A stretch of 64,000 nt of DNA. Origin: Rubrivivax sp. Lineage in GTDB: Bacteria > Pseudomonadota > Gammaproteobacteria > Burkholderiales > Burkholderiaceae_C. Within the stretch, counting starts at the first letter, position 1. Each line of letters opens with the position of its first letter. The stretch covers positions 1 through 64,000 of the forward strand of contig JAURZM010000015.1 in NCBI GenBank assembly GCA_030653385.1. The letters are read 5' to 3'. The position numbers were made by a program, and so were the translations under genes. The notes beneath the pieces were generated by a model. That model was given only the letters and a program-made list of their open reading frames with translations, was not told the DNA's origin and did no database searches. Of this stretch, positions 45,407-54,783 are shown piece by piece.

Positions 45407-46020
45407 GTTTAGGCTGTAAGTGCTTGATTTATCGGAGTTTACGCGGGCGCCCGCAGCTCTATCGTGGAACGGTCTGTGCCGTGTTGGCACCGACCACAAG
45501 GTGATGCAACGCCGGCAGCCGGCGCTTGGCCAACAGTCCCTGTTTGACTTTGGCGGGCCCCGGCAGCAGGTGGCAGAGAGTCGTACCAGAACCCCGCTTC
45601 GCTCACCCGAAGCACCGAAAATTCAAAGGGTTCGAGGCCCAGACCGTCGTCCGGCACTTGCCGGTCCGACACCCTGTCCTTGAACCCGCGTGTTGGCACG
45701 CTGTTGCAAGATCATGCTGTCCCCCTCTTCCCACACCCGCTTCAATTGGCCCCGGCTCACTGCCGGCGCGGCCGAGGCGGACGCATCGCCGCGTGATCCG
45801 CGGCCCTGCAGCGGGCAGGCGGACGAAGACGCTGCAACCCCGGCCGGCACGCACGGGCCAACGCTGCGCAGCTGACGTCGCCGGCTTGGCCGGCGGTTGA
45901 GCGCAGTCCAGGGCATTTCGCGCCAACGGTTCCCTCACGACCCTCGTGCATCTTGCAATGACGCAAGAAGGCGGCCGGTTCCAGAACACCTGGACCAACC
46001 CGCCCCGCACAGGAGTGCCC
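45407..46020 (+). promoter_or_regulatory. Long leader region upstream of rne, no protein gene seen
   Basis: A stretch of about 614 bases between rluC and rne has no recognisable gene. It contains a perfect palindrome GCGGGCGCCCGC at 45443-45454 and several GC-rich potential stems. In E. coli the rne 5' untranslated region is 361 bases and carries stem-loops by which RNase E cleaves its own message. A leader with the same role is likely here but not shown. Confidence 0.45.
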
Positions 46021-49017
46021 ATGAAACGCATGCTGATCAACGCCACGCAGCCCGAAGAGCGGCGGCTGGCCATCGTCGACGGACAAAAACTGCTCGACTT
46101 CGAGACCGAAATTGAAGGGCGCGAACAGCGCAAAGGCAACATCTACAAGGCGGTCATCACCCGCGTCGAGCCCAGCCTGGAAGCCTGCTTCGTCGAGTAC
46201 GGCGAAGACCGCCACGGTTTCCTGCCCTTCAAGGAAATCTCCAAGAACTATTTCCGCGAAGGCGCCGACGTCAAAAACGCGCGCATCCAGGACGTGGTGC
46301 GCGAAGGCGACAACCTGCTGGTGCAGGTGGAAAAGGAAGAACGTGGCAACAAAGGCGCGGCGCTGACCACCTTTGTCAGCCTGGCCGGCCGTTACCTGGT
46401 GCTGATGCCCAACAACCCGCGCGGTGGTGGCGTGAGCCGCCGCATCGAGGGTGAAGAGCGCGAAGAGCTGAAGGAAAACCTGGAGCAGCTGGACTACCCC
46501 AAGGGCATGTCGCTGATCGCGCGCACAGCCGGCATCGGCCGCAGTGCTGCCGAACTGCAGTGGGACCTGAACTACATGCTCAAGCTGTGGGACGCCATCG
46601 ACGGCGCTTCCAAGGCCGGCAAGGGCGCCTTCCTGATTTACCAGGAGAGCAGCCTGGTCATCCGCGCCATCCGCGACTACTTCACCGCGGACATCGGCGA
46701 GATCCTGATCGACACCGACGACATCTTCGAACAAGCGCAGCAGTTCATGAACCACGTGATGCCGGAAACGGCCAATCGCGTGAAGCGCTACAAGGACGAC
46801 GCGCCCCTCTTCAGCCGTTTCCAGATCGAACACCAGATCGAAACCGCGTTTTCAAGAACGGTCAACCTGCCCAGCGGCGGCGCCATCGTCATCGACCACA
46901 CCGAAGCGCTGGTGTCGGTGGACGTGAACAGCGCGCGTGCCACACGTGGCAGCGACATCGAAGAAACCGCCACGCGCACCAACATCGAAGCCGCCGACGA
47001 GATCGCGCGCCAGATGCGGTTGCGTGACCTGGGCGGCCTGATCGTGGTCGACTTCATCGACATGGAAGAGTCGAAAAACCGCCGCGAAGTGGAACAACGC
47101 CTGCGCGACGGCCTGCGTTTCGACCGCGCGCGGGTGCAGTTCAGCAGCATCAGCAAATTCGGCCTGCTGGAACTGAGCCGCCAGCGCCTGCGCCCGGCGC
47201 TGAGCGAAGGCAACCACATCACCTGCCCGCGCTGCAACGGCACCGGCCACATCCGCGACACCGAGTCTTCGGCGCTGCAGATCCTGCGCATGGTGCAGGA
47301 AGAGTCGATGAAGGAAAACACCGCCGCCGTGCACGTGCAGGTGCCGGTGGAAGTGACGTCCTTCCTGCTGAACGAAAAACGCACCGAGATCACGAAGATC
47401 GAGCTGAAGCAGCGTGTGACCGTCATCCTGGTGCCCAACAAACACCTGGAAACGCCCAACTACAAGCTCGAACGCCTGCGCCACGACGACCCGCGCCTGG
47501 AAGGCCTGCAGGCCAGCTACACGATGATCGAGGAGCCGGACGACGAAGTTGGCATCACGCGTCGCGAAAAGGCCAAGGCCAAACAAGAGCCGGTCATCAA
47601 GGGCGTGTTGCCCGACCTGCCGGCACCACCCGCGCCGCCGCCGGCCCCCGTGGCCGCGCCCCGGCCGGCACCGGTGGCTGTGGCACCGGTCGCCCCGGCG
47701 CCGGTGGCCGCCGTGGCACCGCAGCCTGAAGGCAGCGGATTCTTCGGCTGGGTCAAGAAGCTGTTTGGCAGCGCACCGGCGCCAGCGCCGGTTGTGGTCG
47801 TGCCCGTGACACCGCCGACGGTGCCGCCGGCCGTGCCCGGAAAACGCGCCGATGGGCGTCGGGGTGAACGCACCGAACGGGGTGGTGAGCGGGGTGGTGA
47901 GCGGGGTGGTGAAGGTCGCGGCGAACGGGGTGGCCGTGGTGGTGATCGCAACGCCCGCGGCGGCCGCGGTGGCCGTGGCGAAGGTGGTGGTGAAGGCCGC
48001 GGCGCCGAGCGCGTCGAACGAGGCGACCGCCGCCCACGTGCCGAAGGTGCCGCGAATGCCGTGAATGCCGAGGGCGTGGCCGTCGAGCGCGAAGACCGCG
48101 GCCCGCGTGGCGAAGGCAACAACCGCCGGGGCCCGCGCGCCGAGCGTGCACCGCGCGCCGAGGCCATCAGCGCCGACGGCGTGGTGCAACCCTTCGTCGA
48201 CACCATTCCCGTGCCGGGTGCCGATGGCAGCCTGCCCGTCGAAGGCAGCGGTGGCGATGGCCGCCGCCGCCGCCGTCGCGGTGGGCGCGACCGCGGCGAA
48301 GGCCGTGGCAGTGAAGAGGGCCAGCCGAACCTGGCGCTGGCCGCCGGCGCGGGCAACGAAGGCGCCGATGCCGCCGCCGTCAGCGACAGCGACAGTGGCA
48401 GCGGAGCGCCCGCTGCACCTGCGGTCGAAGGCAGCGAAGCCGGTGGCGAACGTGAACGTGGCCGCCGCCGTGGCGGCCGCGGCCGCGACCGTGACCGCGA
48501 CGGCCCACGTGAACCGCGCGAACCGCGTGGCGAACAGGCCGCTGAGCCGAATGGCCTGGCAGGCGCCGACGAGCCGTCGGCCGCCGCTGAGCCCACCCCG
48601 ACGAGCACGCCCGCCGTGACCGCCGAGGCAGCCCCAGCCCAAGCGACCCCCACCGACACGGCAGAAGCACCGGCGGAGCGCATGGTGCCGCTGGCGGCAC
48701 CCGTCGCAGTTCCGGCACTGGCGCCGGCGCCGGCAGCACGGGCGCCGGAGCCGGTCCGTGTCGAGCCCTACCAGCTGCCCACCGCGTCACTGGCCTCGCT
48801 GGCCGAATCGGCAGGTTTGCAGTGGGTGCAGAGCGATGCCGACAAGATCAGCGCCGTTCAGGCCGCGATGGCAGCCGAGCCCGCCCCTGCGCGCCAGCCG
48901 CGTGAACCGCGCCGCCAGGTGCTGGTGGACGACGGCCCGCTGGTGTTGGTCGAAACCCGCAAGGACCTGTCGCAGTTGAAGCTGCCCTTCGAACAGCAGC
49001 AGCAGCCGGGCGCCTGA
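46021..49017 (+). CDS. rne: Ribonuclease E
   Basis: Essential endoribonuclease and degradosome scaffold. The start [20 protein letters not shown] has AGGAG upstream; 998 residues. The N-terminal half holds the S1 domain (about 38-120, [20 protein letters not shown]), the 5' sensor, the DNase-I-like catalytic region with Asp in [12 protein letters not shown] and [11 protein letters not shown], and the zinc-link CPRCNGTGH. From about residue 530 it is Pro/Ala-rich, with W in [11 protein letters not shown]. An Arg/Gly-rich segment with [14 protein letters not shown] and [16 protein letters not shown] patches, probably RNA binding, follows, then a conserved end [20 protein letters not shown] and [12 protein letters not shown]. 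Confidence 0.97.
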   Translation: MKRMLINATQPEERRLAIVDGQKLLDFETEIEGREQRKGNIYKAVITRVEPSLEACFVEYGEDRHGFLPFKEISKNYFREGADVKNARIQDVVREGDNLLVQVEKEERGNKGAALTTFVSLAGRYLVLMPNNPRGGGVSRRIEGEEREELKENLEQLDYPKGMSLIARTAGIGRSAAELQWDLNYMLKLWDAIDGASKAGKGAFLIYQESSLVIRAIRDYFTADIGEILIDTDDIFEQAQQFMNHVMPETANRVKRYKDDAPLFSRFQIEHQIETAFSRTVNLPSGGAIVIDHTEALVSVDVNSARATRGSDIEETATRTNIEAADEIARQMRLRDLGGLIVVDFIDMEESKNRREVEQRLRDGLRFDRARVQFSSISKFGLLELSRQRLRPALSEGNHITCPRCNGTGHIRDTESSALQILRMVQEESMKENTAAVHVQVPVEVTSFLLNEKRTEITKIELKQRVTVILVPNKHLETPNYKLERLRHDDPRLEGLQASYTMIEEPDDEVGITRREKAKAKQEPVIKGVLPDLPAPPAPPPAPVAAPRPAPVAVAPVAPAPVAAVAPQPEGSGFFGWVKKLFGSAPAPAPVVVVPVTPPTVPPAVPGKRADGRRGERTERGGERGGERGGEGRGERGGRGGDRNARGGRGGRGEGGGEGRGAERVERGDRRPRAEGAANAVNAEGVAVEREDRGPRGEGNNRRGPRAERAPRAEAISADGVVQPFVDTIPVPGADGSLPVEGSGGDGRRRRRRGGRDRGEGRGSEEGQPNLALAAGAGNEGADAAAVSDSDSGSGAPAAPAVEGSEAGGERERGRRRGGRGRDRDRDGPREPREPRGEQAAEPNGLAGADEPSAAAEPTPTSTPAVTAEAAPAQATPTDTAEAPAERMVPLAAPVAVPALAPAPAARAPEPVRVEPYQLPTASLASLAESAGLQWVQSDADKISAVQAAMAAEPAPARQPREPRRQVLVDDGPLVLVETRKDLSQLKLPFEQQQQPGA
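47874..47915 (+). repeat. 12-base tandem repeat in rne
   Basis: GAACGGGGTGGT is followed by two GAGCGGGGTGGT units and a degenerate fourth, encoding Glu-Arg-Gly-Gly repeats in the Arg/Gly-rich linker of RNase E. Copy number should vary by slippage without changing the frame. Confidence 0.8.
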
Positions 49018-49035
49018 TTCCCTGCACCCCACGCA

Positions 49036-49059
49036 AGCCCCGCCCTGGCGGGGCTTTTT
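49036..49059 (+). terminator. Intrinsic terminator of rne
   Basis: AGCCCCGC and GCGGGGCT pair as an eight-base-pair stem with a short CCTG loop, followed by TTTTT. It starts 19 bases after the rne stop, a textbook rho-independent terminator. Confidence 0.9.
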
Positions 49060-49095
49060 CATGCCCGGCGCGCGCTGGCGGCAGCCGGCGCACGC

Positions 49096-49888
49096 TCAGC
49101 GTGACGCGGCGGTCGCAGTCTTGCGTTTGCGGGCCGGTGCAGCGGCGCCAGCCGCGCCCAATGCGTCGGGCGCAAAGGTCGCCAGCAGGCGCGGGAATGT
49201 GGTCTGCGCGCCGGCCAGGAAGTTGTCCACCACCAGGGCCACGTGGGTCATGAAGTCGACGTTGATGCGTGTCTTGTAGACGTGCTGCCGCATGGCCATG
49301 TAGAAGATGCCGCCGTGCAGGCTCCAGACAAACTCGATCTCCTGCTCGGTCACCTCGGCATCGGTGTCGGGCAGGCCGCAGGCGTGGCGCAGCTCGCGGC
49401 AGTACACCGGCATCAGCTCGCGCCGCACCAGCTGGATGTAGCGCCGGTTCAGCGTCGGGTCGCTCAGGCCGGCGTGCATGTAGATGCGGATCCAGTCGGG
49501 CCGGTAGGTGGCTTCCGAGTACTGGCGGTAGAAGTGGATCAGCCGCTCGCGCAGCGGCACCGACCGGTCTTGCAGCGGCGGTATCCAGGCCGGGTTCCAG
49601 CGGCCTTCGAACACGGTCTGGTAAACCCGTTCGATCAGCGCCTGCTTGCTGGCGAAGTAGCGGTACAGCAGCGGCTGGGTCACGCCCAGCCGCTTGGACA
49701 GCTCACGGGTCTGGCCGGAAAACCCGGCTTCGGAAAAGTAGGCGATCGCGCCGTCGATGATCTGGCGCTCACGGTTGGCCGGGGCCAGCCGCAACTTCGG
49801 GGGGTACCGCCGTCGACGTGGCGGTCTTGGTGGTCTTGGCAGTCTTGGCAGTCTTGGTGGGGGGGCGCGGCGCGTTTTTTTCGTTCAC
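49096..49888 (-). pseudogene. TetR family regulator, apparently frameshifted near its start
   Basis: The continuous part (49096 to about 49794, 232 codons) encodes a TetR protein: RERQIIDGAIAYFSEAGFSG, the HTH TRELSKRLGVTQPLLYRYFA, then a ligand domain of about 170 residues and a basic tail ARKRKTATAASR. It has no good start; the best is a TTG at 49794. In another frame a GTG at 49888 gives VNEKNAPRPPTKTAKTAK..., a typical Lys-rich N-terminal arm. The frames would join as ...TAVPPKLRLAPANRE if the run of six C (49799-49804) had five. This is a real frameshift or a homopolymer sequence error. It is divergent from an amidohydrolase fragment. Confidence 0.75.
49823..49858 (-). repeat. 9-base tandem repeat at the tetR N-terminus
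   Basis: On the coding strand AAGACTGCC occurs twice, followed by AAGACCACC and AAGACCGCC: four units encoding Lys-Thr-Ala or Lys-Thr-Thr. Slippage would change the length of the basic arm. Confidence 0.8.
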
Positions 49889-49927
49889 AGCCCCCGGTGC
49901 TAGTGCAGCCGTGTCACTGCTCGGTGT

Positions 49928-50482
49928 GTGCAGGACAACGGCGCCGACTGGCCCAAGCTGGTGTGGATGATCGAAGCCCGCAACGAAGCCAACCCGGTGC
50001 CCATCGGCACCTTCCCCGCCCCGCCCTTCGACGCGCTAGGCAATATCGACCCGGACGAATTGACCGGTCAGGGCCTGGACAGCGCACGCGCGGGCAGCGC
50101 CACGCTGAGCTTTCTGGGCGAAACACTGCATAGGGAGCGGCCGCAGGCGGCTGCCGATGTTGACGACCGCCCGCTGTCGCGCCGTTCGCCGCTGCACGAC
50201 AAGTCCATCCAGACCCACACGCTGCGCTTCGACGCACCCTTCACCTGGGCCGCGTTTTCCGCCGCACTTGAACGGCCGGCCACCTTGCGCGACCCGGTGA
50301 TGCTGGGCCGGCTGATCGAGCAGTACGGCGCCGACCACGTGGTGCTGGGCACCGACTACCCCTACGACATGGCCGACGACGACCCGATGGGCACGCTGGC
50401 GCAGGTCAACCGCCTGCCCAAGGTGGCACGCGAACTGGTGGCCGGTGGCAACGCGGCGCGGCTCTTGAAGCTGAAGCCCTGA
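49928..50482 (+). pseudogene. Amidohydrolase fragment (C-terminal part only)
   Basis: The frame from MQDNGADWPKLVW is 184 residues. Only its last third is recognisable: LGRLIEQYGADHVVLGTDYPYDM with the catalytic Asp of GTDYP, then VARELVAGGNAARLLKL, typical of the ACMSD-like amidohydrolase-2 family, which is usually 300-350 residues. The N-terminal metal motif HxH and the middle of the barrel are missing. The first 110 residues are unlike the family, and I cannot assign them. It is a probable remnant fused to unrelated coding sequence. Confidence 0.6.
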
Positions 50483-50513
50483 ACGTTGGGCGCGCTCTGG
50501 ACAAGTCGGCGCT

Positions 50514-51080
50514 TCAGCACCGCGCCGGCAGCCGCTGCGTGCATTGCGGCGGTGGTGGTGTCTGCGCGCCGTTCATCACGATGGACAGCATGGTGTAGTA
50601 ACCGACGATGCCGGTCAGGTCCACCACGCCTTGCTCACCCAGCTGCGCGCAGGCGGCGGCCCAGGTGGCATCGTCGACCCGCCTGTCTTGCAGCGACTGC
50701 TGCGACACGGCGTAGACGATCTGTTCATCGGTGCGTGTGAACACAGGCGTGCGCCGTTCGGCGATGGCGTCCACCACCGACTGATCGATGCCCTCGCGAA
50801 GCGCGATGGGCACGTGGATGGACCATTCCACCTGCTGGTCCCAGTGGCTGGCGGTGACCAGGATGGCCAGTTCCGACAACCGCAGGCCGATGGCGCTGCG
50901 GTAACGCAGGTACTCGCCCATGCGCTGCGCATGGGTGCACAACTCGGGGCTGCGCAGCAGGGGCACAAAGGGCGAGATCAGCGCACCGCGTGGCCCGGCG
51001 ATGATTTCTTCGGCGCAGCTGCGCTGGGTTTCGGTCCACGTGGCCGGGTCGACGGGGGGCAGGCGGTCGATGGGGTTCAT
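50514..51080 (-). CDS. Carboxymuconolactone decarboxylase (CMD) family protein
   Basis: Small helical protein of 188 residues from MNPIDRLPPVDPATWT. The CMD/AhpD-like region is SPFVPLLRSPELCTHAQRMG, LSELAILVTASHWDQQVEWS and VDLTGIVGYYTMLSIVMNG. It lacks the CxxC pair of AhpD peroxidases, so it belongs to the other CMD subgroup, where the reaction is often unknown. The start overlaps the stop of the FAD monooxygenase (ATGA), so both act in one pathway, probably catabolism of a cyclic compound. Confidence 0.88.
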   Translation of the reverse strand: MNPIDRLPPVDPATWTETQRSCAEEIIAGPRGALISPFVPLLRSPELCTHAQRMGEYLRYRSAIGLRLSELAILVTASHWDQQVEWSIHVPIALREGIDQSVVDAIAERRTPVFTRTDEQIVYAVSQQSLQDRRVDDATWAAACAQLGEQGVVDLTGIVGYYTMLSIVMNGAQTPPPPQCTQRLPARC

Positions 51081-52309
51081 GCGGTCATTCTGTCCTTGAA
51101 CCCCGACAGGTGGCCATAACGGCCCAGGTCGATCGCGGTTTCGGCAATCGCCTGCTGCGGCCGGTCCACGCTGCCGGCCTCGACCACACCTTCCAGCGCC
51201 GCCCCCAGCCAGCGTGCACGCGCCACGGCAGACCTGCCGCGCGGCAGGCAGCTGGCTTCGAAGGCCAGCAACGCGTCGGCGGTGGCGCCGTGCTCGCGGA
51301 TGGCGTCGCACAAGGCCGCCGCGTCCTGCGCGGCCTTGGTCACGCCCATGCCGATGTGCGGCCGCGCCACGAAAGCGGCGTCGCCCATCACGGCCACGCG
51401 GCCGTGGGCCAGTTGGTCGCAGGCCAGGTCGTAGATGGGCTGCAGGAAGGGCAGCGCCGTCTTCTGCACCACCTGGGCCCACTGTGGTGCCAGCAGCACG
51501 CGGCCGTCTTCGCGCATCCGGGCCACCTGCCGCCACGACACCTTGTTGGGCGCGATGCCCAGCGGGTGGTGCTGGCCGTCGGCGTCGGTCATCAGGCTCT
51601 TCAGTGCCGCACCCGCAGCGGCCGGCCGGTACCAGACGAAGTTGTAGGCGCGGTGCCCAACGGCTGTGTCGCGGTCGGCGCCGGCCACCGGGTAGCCGAT
51701 GATCTGCTCGCCTTCAGGCACGCAGAAACCGAAGTAGGGAAACAGCGTTTCCATGGTGTGCCGTGACAGCAGGGCTTCGTCGCAGACACCGCGCCAGGCC
51801 ACGTAGCCCGCGTAACGCGGCTGCACGTCGGGCAAGAGTTGCTGGCGCACGGTGGACCGGATGCCGTCGCTGGCCACCAGCAGGTCGGCCGACCAGGCTT
51901 CTGCCACCCCGTCAACCTGACCGTGCACCGTGACACCCCGAGCCGTGGCGTCCACGCCCGACACACTGGCGCCCTGCAGGTAACGTTCAGGCGGCAGGGC
52001 ATGGCGCAGCAAGGCGTACAGCCGGCTCCACGAGGTCAGCACCTGGGGCATGGGCAATTGCGTGTGGGTGCTGCCGTCAGGGTCCAGCAGCACACGGCCC
52101 GGCACTTCGACACCCAGGTTGGTGCCGTCGTTGACACCCGCGCGCTCCAGGGCTGCGGTCAGCGCATCGTGCGACACGATGCCCGCGCCACGCCCGTTCA
52201 TGGAACCGCGCACCTTCTCCAGCACCTGCACATCGTGGCCGTCGCGCCACAGCATGTTGGCGGCCAGCAGGCCGCCCAGCGAACCACCCACCACCAGAAT
52301 TCTGGCCAC
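51077..52309 (-). CDS. FAD-dependent aromatic hydroxylase-type monooxygenase
   Basis: Flavoprotein monooxygenase of 410 residues, group A. The start is GTG ([20 protein letters not shown]), where the dinucleotide loop GGSLGGLLAA is slightly unlike GxGxxG. The DG motif is VASDGIRSTVRQ and the second FAD motif VAVMGDAAFVARPHIGMG. The overall pattern is like 2,6-dihydroxypyridine 3-hydroxylase relatives, but the substrate is uncertain. It is coupled to the CMD gene downstream, and fragments of VOC and dehydrogenase genes lie upstream. Confidence 0.9.
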   Translation of the reverse strand: MARILVVGGSLGGLLAANMLWRDGHDVQVLEKVRGSMNGRGAGIVSHDALTAALERAGVNDGTNLGVEVPGRVLLDPDGSTHTQLPMPQVLTSWSRLYALLRHALPPERYLQGASVSGVDATARGVTVHGQVDGVAEAWSADLLVASDGIRSTVRQQLLPDVQPRYAGYVAWRGVCDEALLSRHTMETLFPYFGFCVPEGEQIIGYPVAGADRDTAVGHRAYNFVWYRPAAAGAALKSLMTDADGQHHPLGIAPNKVSWRQVARMREDGRVLLAPQWAQVVQKTALPFLQPIYDLACDQLAHGRVAVMGDAAFVARPHIGMGVTKAAQDAAALCDAIREHGATADALLAFEASCLPRGRSAVARARWLGAALEGVVEAGSVDRPQQAIAETAIDLGRYGHLSGFKDRMTA

Positions 52310-52327
52310 CGCTTGCCCCTTCGACTC

Positions 52328-52627
52328 TCAGTGGTCCGCGGCGGGCGCCGTGGCTTGTGCAACGTCCACTGTCTGCTTCTCGGCGCTGGGGTAGTTCAGC
52401 TCCACCACGATGCCGTTCGGGTCGTCCAGGAACAGCTGGTGCAGGCCCAGGCCCGGCACCGTGCGTTCACGGGCCACGATGCCCATGTCCTTCAGCCGCG
52501 CGATCATGTCCTGCAACCCGGTGGCAAAAAACGCCACGTGGTCGACCGCGCCACTGCCTTGCAGCGAGTCGGCGCCGCGGTCACCCAGGTACTGCTGCAG
52601 GCCAGCGACGAGGACATGGCAGGCTCC
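52328..52627 (-). pseudogene. VOC (glyoxalase/bleomycin resistance) protein, N-terminally truncated
   Basis: Readable from the stop codon of the previous remnant: GLQQYLGDRGADSLQGSGAV, DHVAFFATGLQDMIARL and HQLFLDDPNGIVVELNYP, about 99 residues. This matches the second half of a VOC-fold enzyme of about 130-150 residues. The first half with its metal-binding His is missing, and no start codon precedes the homology except GTG inside DHVAFF. It is probably inactive. Confidence 0.65.
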
Positions 52628-52789
52628 TCAGGTGCGGGCTTTGCGCTTGGCGCCGCTTCTGGTTTCCGTGGGCGCGGCGGGTGACGACATGCGCTCTTGC
52701 ACGTCGAAAACTGCAGCCGTGTCGTGTTTGGCGTGGCCCATGCCCATGGCTGCATCGTAGATCTGGGCTGCTTCCAGTCGTCCGAATAC
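52628..52789 (-). pseudogene. 3-hydroxyisobutyrate dehydrogenase-like fragment (C-terminus)
   Basis: The last 53 codons read VFGRLEAAQIYDAAMGMGHA then KHDTAAVFDVQERM. This matches the final helix region of NAD(P)-dependent 3-hydroxyisobutyrate dehydrogenase-family enzymes, followed by a basic tail RSGAKRKART. The Rossmann domain and the rest of about 240 residues are absent; upstream the frame runs into unrelated sequence and the antisense of the hydrolase gene. Its stop is directly followed, in the same frame, by the VOC remnant. Confidence 0.55.
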
Positions 52790-52951
52790 GGCGCCGCCGC
52801 CGCCTTCCGGCGCGATGGTGGTGGTGTCGTCGAAAATGTCATCGTCGAAGGTGGCGACGCCACGACCTGAGCCAACACCGGCCCACCGCCACCGCCACCG
52901 CCGGTGCACACTTCCCGCAGTTCCACTCCACTTCAACCGCCAGGCCCCGCC

Positions 52952-53644
52952 ATGAGCTACCTCTTCCCGCCCACCATTCCCAGCGTGCCCATCGTCGGCC
53001 GCAGCGAGCGTTTCCCGGTCAACCGCGTCTACTGCGTCGGCCGCAACTACGAGGACCACGCCAAGGAGATGGGCTTCACCGGCCGCGAGCCGCCCTTCTT
53101 TTTCCTGAAGCCGGCCAACACCTTGGTGGTGGTGAACGCCGGCGAAACCGGCCAGATGCCCTACCCCACGCTGACGTCCAACCTGCACCACGAGATCGAG
53201 CTCGTGGCCGCCATCGGCAAGGGTGGCAAGGGCATCAAGGCCGCCGACGCGCTGGCCCATGTTTTTGGCTACGCCGTGGGCCTGGACATGACCCGCCGCG
53301 ACCTGCAGGGCGACATGAAAAAGCAGGGCCGCCCCTGGTGCATCGGCAAGGCTTTCGAGCACAGCGCGCCCATCGGCCCCATCGTGCCGGCCGAGCAGGC
53401 CGGTGATGTGCTGAACGCGCAGATTGCGTTGCAGGTCAACGGCAAGGACCGCCAGCGCAGCACGGTCAGCAAGCTGATCTGGAACCTGGCCGAGACCATC
53501 GAACACCTGTCGGCCGCGTGGGAGCTGCAGGCCGGCGACCTGATCTACACCGGCACGCCCGAAGGTGTGGGCGCCGTGGTGTCGGGTGACCTGATGGTCG
53601 GCAGCGTGGCGGGCCTGCCCGACCTGCGCATCCAGGTCGTCTGA
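52952..53644 (+). CDS. Fumarylacetoacetate hydrolase family protein
   Basis: FAH-fold hydrolase of 230 residues starting MSYLFPPTIPSVPIVG. It shows VYCVGRNYEDHAKEMGF, PPFFFLKPANT, the metal-binding NLHHEIELVAAIGKGG (two Glu) and GYAVGLDMTRRDLQ (Asp), and GDLIYTGTPEGVGAV. The sequence style is close to fumarylpyruvate hydrolases such as NagK, but acylpyruvase-type activity is equally possible. It is divergent from the dehydrogenase remnant and convergent with nagZ. Confidence 0.92.
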   Translation: MSYLFPPTIPSVPIVGRSERFPVNRVYCVGRNYEDHAKEMGFTGREPPFFFLKPANTLVVVNAGETGQMPYPTLTSNLHHEIELVAAIGKGGKGIKAADALAHVFGYAVGLDMTRRDLQGDMKKQGRPWCIGKAFEHSAPIGPIVPAEQAGDVLNAQIALQVNGKDRQRSTVSKLIWNLAETIEHLSAAWELQAGDLIYTGTPEGVGAVVSGDLMVGSVAGLPDLRIQVV

Positions 53645-53659
53645 TCAGGGCCGGGTCAG

Positions 53660-53741
53660 GGCAGGCGCTCGGGCGCTCGTGAAAAACTAAGGCAGGCGCT
53701 CAAGCGCCCGTGAAAAACTAAGGCAGGCGCTCAAGCGCCCG
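53660..53741. repeat. 31-base tandem repeat covering the nagZ 3' end
   Basis: Two consecutive 31-base units (53660-53690 and 53691-53721), each starting GGCAGGCGCTC and ending GTGAAAAACTAA, are followed by a partial third (53722-53741) that is the real end of nagZ. The first unit has a few changes. Each unit carries GGCGCTCAAGCGCC, a short hairpin, and read toward nagZ's downstream side each is followed by TTTTT. Confidence 0.85.
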
Positions 53742-54776
53742 CTGATAGACCGGGTCGTGCATCAGCTCGTCCCACGGCAGCGGCGCGGTCTGCGGCAGCA
53801 GCGCCAGCCGGCGTTGCTCGCTGTCGGGGTCGGGATGCCAGTGCCCGCTGGCCGCAGCCGCCAGCAGCCCGGTGAGCAATTCGTCGACTGCAGCGCCGCC
53901 GTCCAGGCTCTGGTTGCACAGCAGCACCTGGTCGCAACCGGCGCCCAGCGCGAGCGTGGCGGCTTCGGCGTAGGTCAGCGTGCCACCTTCAAGGTGGCGT
54001 GCACCTTCCATCGACAGGTCGTCGCTGAAGATCGCGCCGGTGAAGCCCATCTGGCCGCGCAGGATCTCTTTCAACCAGCGCGGTGAAAAACCGGCCGGGT
54101 GCGAGTCCACCTTGGGATAGATCACGTGCGCCGGCATCACGGCGCTCAGGCTGGTGCTGAGCCACTCGTAAGGTTTGGCGTCGTCGGCCAGCACGGCCTT
54201 CAGGCTGCGTTTGTCCACCGGCACGGCGACATGGCTGTCGGCCTTCACGAAGCCGTGGCCAGGAAAATGTTTGCCGCAGTTGCCCATGCCGGCGCGCAGC
54301 AAGCCGTGCATCAGGCTCTTGGCCAGCAGGGCCACCACTCGCGCGTCGCGGTGGAAGGCACGGTCGCCGATGACGCTGCTGGCGCCGAAGTCCAGGTCGA
54401 GCACGGGCGTGAAGCTGAAGTCGACACCACAGGCCCGCAGCTCGGCGGCCAGCACATGGCCGGCCGCGGTGGCGGCGTCGGTGGCGGCCAGCGGGTCTTT
54501 CATCCACATCTCGCCCAGCACACGCATGGCCGGCAAGGCGGTGAAACCGTCGGTGCGAAAACGCTGCACACGGCCCCCTTCGTGGTCGACGCAGATCAGC
54601 AAGTCGGGCCGTGTTTTCTTGATTTCCGACGTGAGCTCCACCAGCTGCGCGCGGCTTTCCCAGTTGCGTGCAAACAGGATCAGGCCGCCGGTCAGCGGGT
54701 GCTTCAGGCGCTGGCGGTCGGCTTTGGTGAGGCTGGTGCTGGCGATGTCCAGCACCACGGGTGCATGTTGTGTCAT
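53718..54776 (-). CDS. nagZ: Beta-N-acetylhexosaminidase NagZ
   Basis: Cytoplasmic family-3 glycoside hydrolase removing GlcNAc from anhydro-muropeptides during cell-wall recycling. It starts [20 protein letters not shown] (352 residues) with GAAGAGC before the [16 protein letters not shown], the family loop [19 protein letters not shown] (acid/base His and Asp) and the nucleophile Asp in [14 protein letters not shown] are present. The last codons and stop are duplicated downstream as the 31-base repeat. It is the final gene of the rseB-to-nagZ block. Confidence 0.96.
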   Translation of the reverse strand: MTQHAPVVLDIASTSLTKADRQRLKHPLTGGLILFARNWESRAQLVELTSEIKKTRPDLLICVDHEGGRVQRFRTDGFTALPAMRVLGEMWMKDPLAATDAATAAGHVLAAELRACGVDFSFTPVLDLDFGASSVIGDRAFHRDARVVALLAKSLMHGLLRAGMGNCGKHFPGHGFVKADSHVAVPVDKRSLKAVLADDAKPYEWLSTSLSAVMPAHVIYPKVDSHPAGFSPRWLKEILRGQMGFTGAIFSDDLSMEGARHLEGGTLTYAEAATLALGAGCDQVLLCNQSLDGGAAVDELLTGLLAAAASGHWHPDPDSEQRRLALLPQTAPLPWDELMHDPVYQRALERLP

Positions 54777-54783
54777 GGGCTCT

